Part shown: one piece after another, positions 60,602 to 64,000 of the stretch
Numbering within the stretch: the first letter of the stretch is position 1
Layout: each line of letters begins with the position of its first letter
NCBI GenBank assembly: GCA_963824215.1
Contig: CAWGOE010000004.1
Location: 558,001 to 622,000, forward strand
DNA length: 64,000 nt
Origin: VRUE01 sp963824215
GTDB lineage: Bacteria > Actinomycetota > Thermoleophilia > Solirubrobacterales > 70-9
Direction of reading: 5' to 3'
Translations under genes and position numbers: made by a program
The notes under the pieces: model-generated
Databases searched by the model: none
What the model saw: only the letters and a program-made list of their open reading frames with translations
What the model was told of the DNA's origin: nothing

Positions 60602-62398
60602 GTGATCGCGACCTATGCGGCGGTTGTGGCTGTCTGCGGCGCTTCGCTCGTAATCGGGCAGGCGGCGATTGCCCTCTGCGGCGTCAGACAGTGGTCCTGG
60701 CTCTCACCTGCGGTCGGGCTCGCCCTGGTCTGCACGGTCGCCTGGGCGACCGTGCGGTTGCCGGGCGACGGGCTGGTTGCGGCGATCGCGATCCCCCTCG
60801 TTGCGGTAGCCGCCGCGATCTACCTGAGAGGCAGGCTCGAGGGTGGGGGAGAGGCATTGCGAAGTGGCCTTCCGGTTGCGTCTATCTCCCTGCTGGCCGC
60901 CTCGCTCCCCTTCATCGTCGAAGGCCATTTCGGCATCCTCGGCACCGGCTTCAACCCCGACATGTCGCAGCACCTGCTGGCGACCGACAGGCTGGCCGCC
61001 GGCGCCGGCTCGCAGCTGCTGAGCCAGGGCTATCCGCTGGGACCCCACGCAACCGTCGTCGCCCTAAACAAGGGCCTCGGCATCGGCTTGGTCCAGGGCT
61101 TCAGCGGCCTGACGGTCGCCGTGGCGATCCTCGCCCCCCTGACGGCCCTCACCGCCTTCGTAGACCAGCCCCGGCTGCGAGGCATCGCCGCCGCCCTCCT
61201 GGTCGGCCTGCCGTACCTGGTCGCCTCCTACTTCGCCCAGGGCGCGTTCAAGGAGACGATCCAAGCCCTCTTCGTCCTCGCCTTCGTCCTAGCCCTACGC
61301 GAGAGCACCCGAACCTGGCAGGACCTCCCATTGCGCTTCGTCCCCGCAGCGGTTCTCGCCATCGGCTCCGTCTACGTCTACAGCTTCCCGGGCCTGATCT
61401 GGCTCGGGGCAATAGCCGTGTTCTGGCTCGTCCTGGACCGATTCGTTTCTCCCGCGGGTGGCGCGGCAGGGGGGACCACCCCCGAGGAAGCTTTAGCTAC
61501 CGCAGGGGGTGGTGGGTCCCCTGCCGTGACAGGACCCGCGGGCCACCGCGCAATGTCCCTCGCTGGAATCGTCTTCCTGGTCGGAGTGCTCCCCGAGCTA
61601 GGCCGCATGATCGACTTTCAGCAGTTCGAGACCTTCGACCCGAGCGGCCCCGGCCTCGGCAACCTCTTCGGCCAGGTATCGCCCTTCACCGCACTGGGGA
61701 TCTGGTTCTCAGGCGACTTCCGGCTGGCGCCCGGGAACGGCGCCGTGCCGGCGTTCGCCTACTTCGCCGGCGCCGCCTTCGCCTCGCTGCTGCTCGTCTA
61801 CGGCCTCGTCGTCAGCTGGCGGCGGCGGGAGACGACGATCCTCGCCGGGGTCGTGGCGGTCGCGCTCCTCTATGCGGCGGCCCGCCTCGGCGGCACTCCC
61901 TACACCTCCGCCAAGGCGCTCGAGATGGCGGCACCGCTCGCGACCCTGGCGATCGTCCTGCCGCTGCTGCGGCGGCCGGTGACCGTGCTCTACCTGGGGC
62001 TCGCTGGCCTCTGCTCGCTGCTCGCCTTCGCCAACGCCCCCGTCGGCCCGACCTCTTACTCGCCCGCGCTCACCGGATTGCGGCCGCTGCTCGCCGATGG
62101 CTCGACCCTGGTGCTCGCGCCCGATTCCCTGCTTGCCGACGAACAGGGCGAGCGCTACATCGTCTGGGAGCTGCGCGGTGGGCGCGTCTGCATCGAGCCC
62201 GGGAGCGCCGCCGGTGGGCGCCCGCCTGAGGGCATCGAGTACGTCATCACCAGCGACGCGCCGGCTGGGCCGCCGTTCACTCAATTGACGCTGCGCCAGC
62301 GCGCCGGCCCCTACACCCTCTGGGAACGTCGCGGAGACGTCGGTGGGCCGAGCCCCTGCCCGCTTATCGCCGTGCGCCAGGCTCGCCAAGGCCCGTAG
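60602..62398 (+). CDS. Large polytopic membrane protein
   Basis: 598 residues with about 12-13 hydrophobic segments and a soluble C-terminal part (about 500-598). The pattern of an extracytoplasmic loop after the fourth segment (GTGFNPDMSQHLLATDRL) recalls lipid-linked glycosyltransferases (GT-C fold), which would use the D residue there; this is a guess. Residues about 283-314, in a loop between segments, come from a family-A palindromic element. Start GTG 60602. It ends 1 base before the thrS ATG. Confidence 0.7.
   Translation: MIATYAAVVAVCGASLVIGQAAIALCGVRQWSWLSPAVGLALVCTVAWATVRLPGDGLVAAIAIPLVAVAAAIYLRGRLEGGGEALRSGLPVASISLLAASLPFIVEGHFGILGTGFNPDMSQHLLATDRLAAGAGSQLLSQGYPLGPHATVVALNKGLGIGLVQGFSGLTVAVAILAPLTALTAFVDQPRLRGIAAALLVGLPYLVASYFAQGAFKETIQALFVLAFVLALRESTRTWQDLPLRFVPAAVLAIGSVYVYSFPGLIWLGAIAVFWLVLDRFVSPAGGAAGGTTPEEALATAGGGGSPAVTGPAGHRAMSLAGIVFLVGVLPELGRMIDFQQFETFDPSGPGLGNLFGQVSPFTALGIWFSGDFRLAPGNGAVPAFAYFAGAAFASLLLVYGLVVSWRRRETTILAGVVAVALLYAAARLGGTPYTSAKALEMAAPLATLAIVLPLLRRPVTVLYLGLAGLCSLLAFANAPVGPTSYSPALTGLRPLLADGSTLVLAPDSLLADEQGERYIVWELRGGRVCIEPGSAAGGRPPEGIEYVITSDAPAGPPFTQLTLRQRAGPYTLWERRGDVGGPSPCPLIAVRQARQGP
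61451..61542 (+). repeat. Family-A palindromic element, copy 5 (inside membrane-protein gene)
   Basis: 92 bp in the same orientation as the ribD copy. Outer arms CCCGCGGGT/ACCCGCGGG; inner CGGCAGGGG/CCCCTGCCG (other copies CGGCG/CGCCG); variable pair T-A within GGACCACCCCC/GGGGGTGGT. It is read as a Gly/Ala-rich peptide with PEEALATAGGGG, in frame. Confidence 0.92.
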
Positions 62399-62399
62399 C

Positions 62400-64000
62400 A
62401 TGGGCGGCATCGAGGCGACGACCAAAATCACCGCGAAGCTGCCCGACGGCACGCCGCTCGAGCTGCCCGAAGGTTCGACCGGCGCTGATGCTGCAGCGGC
62501 GATCGGACCGGGCCTGGCCAAGGCGGCGCTGGCGATCCGCGTTGACGGCGAGCTGCGCGACCTTGGCGCGCCCCTCCCCGACGGCGCCGAGATCGCGATC
62601 CTTACTGATCGCGATGCCGAAGCGCTGGAGCTGATCCGCCACGACGCGGCCCACGTCATGGCCGAGTCGGTGCTCGAGCTTTACCCGGGTACCAAGGTGA
62701 CGATCGGCCCGCCGATCGAGCAGGGCTTCTACTACGACTTCGAGTTCCCCGAGGACGTCAGGATCAACGAGGACGACCTCGAGCGGATCGAGGCGACGAT
62801 GCGCGAGCACATCTCCGCCGATGAGGCATTCGAGCGCCGCGACATTCCGGCTGCCGAGGCGGTCGAGATCTTCCGTGCCCAGGGTCAGGACTACAAGGTC
62901 GAGCTGATCGAAGACCTGGTTCGCGACGAAGGTGTAGAGACGGTCTCGCTCTACCGCAACGGGCCTTTTGAGGATCTCTGCCGCGGGCCCCACGGTCCAT
63001 CCACCGGTCGCATCGCCGCGATCAAGCTGAGCTCGCTTGCCGGCGCCTACTGGCGCGGGGACGAGAGCCGCTCGATGCTGACCAGGATCTACGGCACGGC
63101 CTTCTTCTCGAAGAAGGACCTCGCCCTGCACCTGGAGCGGATCGAGGAGGCGAAGGCGCGCGACCACCGCCGCCTCGGGCCACAGCTCGGCATCTTCATG
63201 CTGCGCAAGGAGGCGCCCGGCATGCCTTTCTGGCTTGCCCACGGGACCACGCTGCTGCGCCTGATCGAGGCCGAGGTGCACAAGCAGCTGCGCAAGCGCG
63301 AGTACACCGAGATCAAGACGCCGCAGATGATGGACGTCGAGCTCTGGCACCGCTCGGGCCACTGGGACAACTACCAGGAGAACATGTACTTCACCGAGTC
63401 AAAGGAGCGCCAGTACGCAATCCGGCCGATGAACTGCCCCGGCGCCTGCCTCGTCTTCGGCGCCGATCGCCACTCCTACCGCGAGTTGCCGCTGCGGATC
63501 GCCGAGTTCGGCCAGGTCTCGCGCGCCGAGCGCGAGGGGGTCCTGCACGGCTTGCTGCGGGTGCGCGCCTTCACCCAGGACGACGCCCACATCTACTGCA
63601 CGCCGGAGCAGATCGTCGACGAGGTGACCGGCATCTGCGAGGCGATCGACGAGCTCTACGCCCGCTTCGGCTTCGACGACGTCCACATCGAGCTCTCGAC
63701 CCGGCCGGAGAAGTCGATCGGCAGTGAGGAGCAGTGGGAGCAGGCGGAGGAGGCGCTGCGCGGGGCACTTGAGAGCCAGGGCCGCGAGTACACGCTCAAC
63801 CCCGGCGACGGCGCCTTCTATGGCCCGAAGATCGACTTCCACATCACCGATGCGCTTGGCCGCTCCTGGCAGTGCGGCACCTGCCAGGTCGACTTCTTCA
63901 TGCCCGAGCGCTTCGACCTCACCTACACCGACCAGAACGACGACCCACAGCGGCCGGTGATGATCCACCGCGCGCTGCTCGGCTCGATGGAGCGCTTCGC
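62400..64000 (+). CDS. thrS: Threonyl-tRNA synthetase (3' end beyond window)
   Basis: 533 codons in the window without a stop. TGS domain (about 8-68), editing domain with HDAAHVMAESVLELYPG (zinc-like H-x3-H near 83), and class II core: motif 1 region AHGTTLLRLIEAEV, motif 2 RIAEFGQVSRAEREGVLHGLLRVRAFTQDDAHIYC, and zinc ligand cysteine in RPMNCPGACLVF. The C-terminal anticodon-binding domain is outside the window. ATG 62400 follows the membrane-protein stop by one base. Confidence 0.97.
   Translation, partial: MGGIEATTKITAKLPDGTPLELPEGSTGADAAAAIGPGLAKAALAIRVDGELRDLGAPLPDGAEIAILTDRDAEALELIRHDAAHVMAESVLELYPGTKVTIGPPIEQGFYYDFEFPEDVRINEDDLERIEATMREHISADEAFERRDIPAAEAVEIFRAQGQDYKVELIEDLVRDEGVETVSLYRNGPFEDLCRGPHGPSTGRIAAIKLSSLAGAYWRGDESRSMLTRIYGTAFFSKKDLALHLERIEEAKARDHRRLGPQLGIFMLRKEAPGMPFWLAHGTTLLRLIEAEVHKQLRKREYTEIKTPQMMDVELWHRSGHWDNYQENMYFTESKERQYAIRPMNCPGACLVFGADRHSYRELPLRIAEFGQVSRAEREGVLHGLLRVRAFTQDDAHIYCTPEQIVDEVTGICEAIDELYARFGFDDVHIELSTRPEKSIGSEEQWEQAEEALRGALESQGREYTLNPGDGAFYGPKIDFHITDALGRSWQCGTCQVDFFMPERFDLTYTDQNDDPQRPVMIHRALLGSMERF

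Noticed and set aside
1853..61542. Family-A copies as CRISPR repeats or as ordinary Pro/Gly linkers
   Set aside because: They are dispersed single copies without spacers; the same DNA occurs in both orientations with compensatory changes, which protein linkers would not show.

Overview
The window is GC-rich throughout and reads as the chromosome of an actinobacterium. Clues are the gene order coaD / DivIVA-like coiled-coil protein / YceD / rpmF / plsX / acpP / rnc / smc / ftsY / ffh / rpsP / khpA / trmD / rplS / lepB / rnhB / yraN / comM / dprA, a WhiG-type sigma factor, and an EF-G2-type translation GTPase. Together with the style of the secreted proteins this would fit the class Thermoleophilia (Solirubrobacterales-like), but that placement is inference and no rRNA gene is present to test it.

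Layout. 1-3.6 kb (minus strand): antiporter (cut by the window), flippase and glycosyltransferase, a cell-surface polysaccharide set. 3.8-7.5 kb: complete riboflavin operon ribD-ribE-ribBA-ribH. 7.5-16 kb: rpmB, an MmpL-type exporter, a FakA-like kinase, recG, rsmD, coaD. 16.8-32 kb: a long conserved operon for fatty-acid precursors, RNA processing, chromosome organisation, SRP targeting, ribosomal proteins and DNA uptake. 32-43 kb: thiD, ilvD, a hydrolase, an L,D-transpeptidase, XerC/D, sigma factor, EF-G2, RNase HI, and a secreted protease. 43.8-52 kb: an island bounded by tRNA-Gly(GCC) and a 43-bp copy of its 3' end. It carries a phosphoesterase / GASH / double-GTPase / GAP1 cassette and a toxin-antitoxin-like pair. 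52.1-54.3 kb: an IS21-family insertion sequence with clean ends and a 6-bp target duplication. 54.4-58.6 kb: sparse accessory genes and gene debris. 58.8-64 kb: tRNA-Cys, tRNA-Val, a cupin, a VOC protein with its AraC regulator, a large membrane protein and thrS (cut by the window).

Two things stand out. First, a 92-bp palindromic element (called family A here) occurs five times, every time inside a protein-coding gene (flippase, ribD, recG, rplS, membrane protein), in both orientations, always in frame and always read in the one frame used for that orientation. Its stems carry compensatory base changes between copies, so the element is selected as a structured nucleic acid and tolerated as a 30-residue peptide. 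Several other hairpins (in rsmD and ribD, and between genes) seem to belong to further families with conserved loops and re-paired arms. This resembles the in-frame palindromic elements known from Rickettsia; I know of no description for this lineage. Second, the tRNA-Gly island carries a complete NTPase-based conflict (putative defence) cassette whose variable, effector-like gene is a calcineurin-type phosphoesterase.

Four single-base frame breaks (smc, rnhB, two in GAP1) all look like one extra base. They may be sequence errors or real lesions. The SMC reading frame also lacks a recognisable hinge domain.
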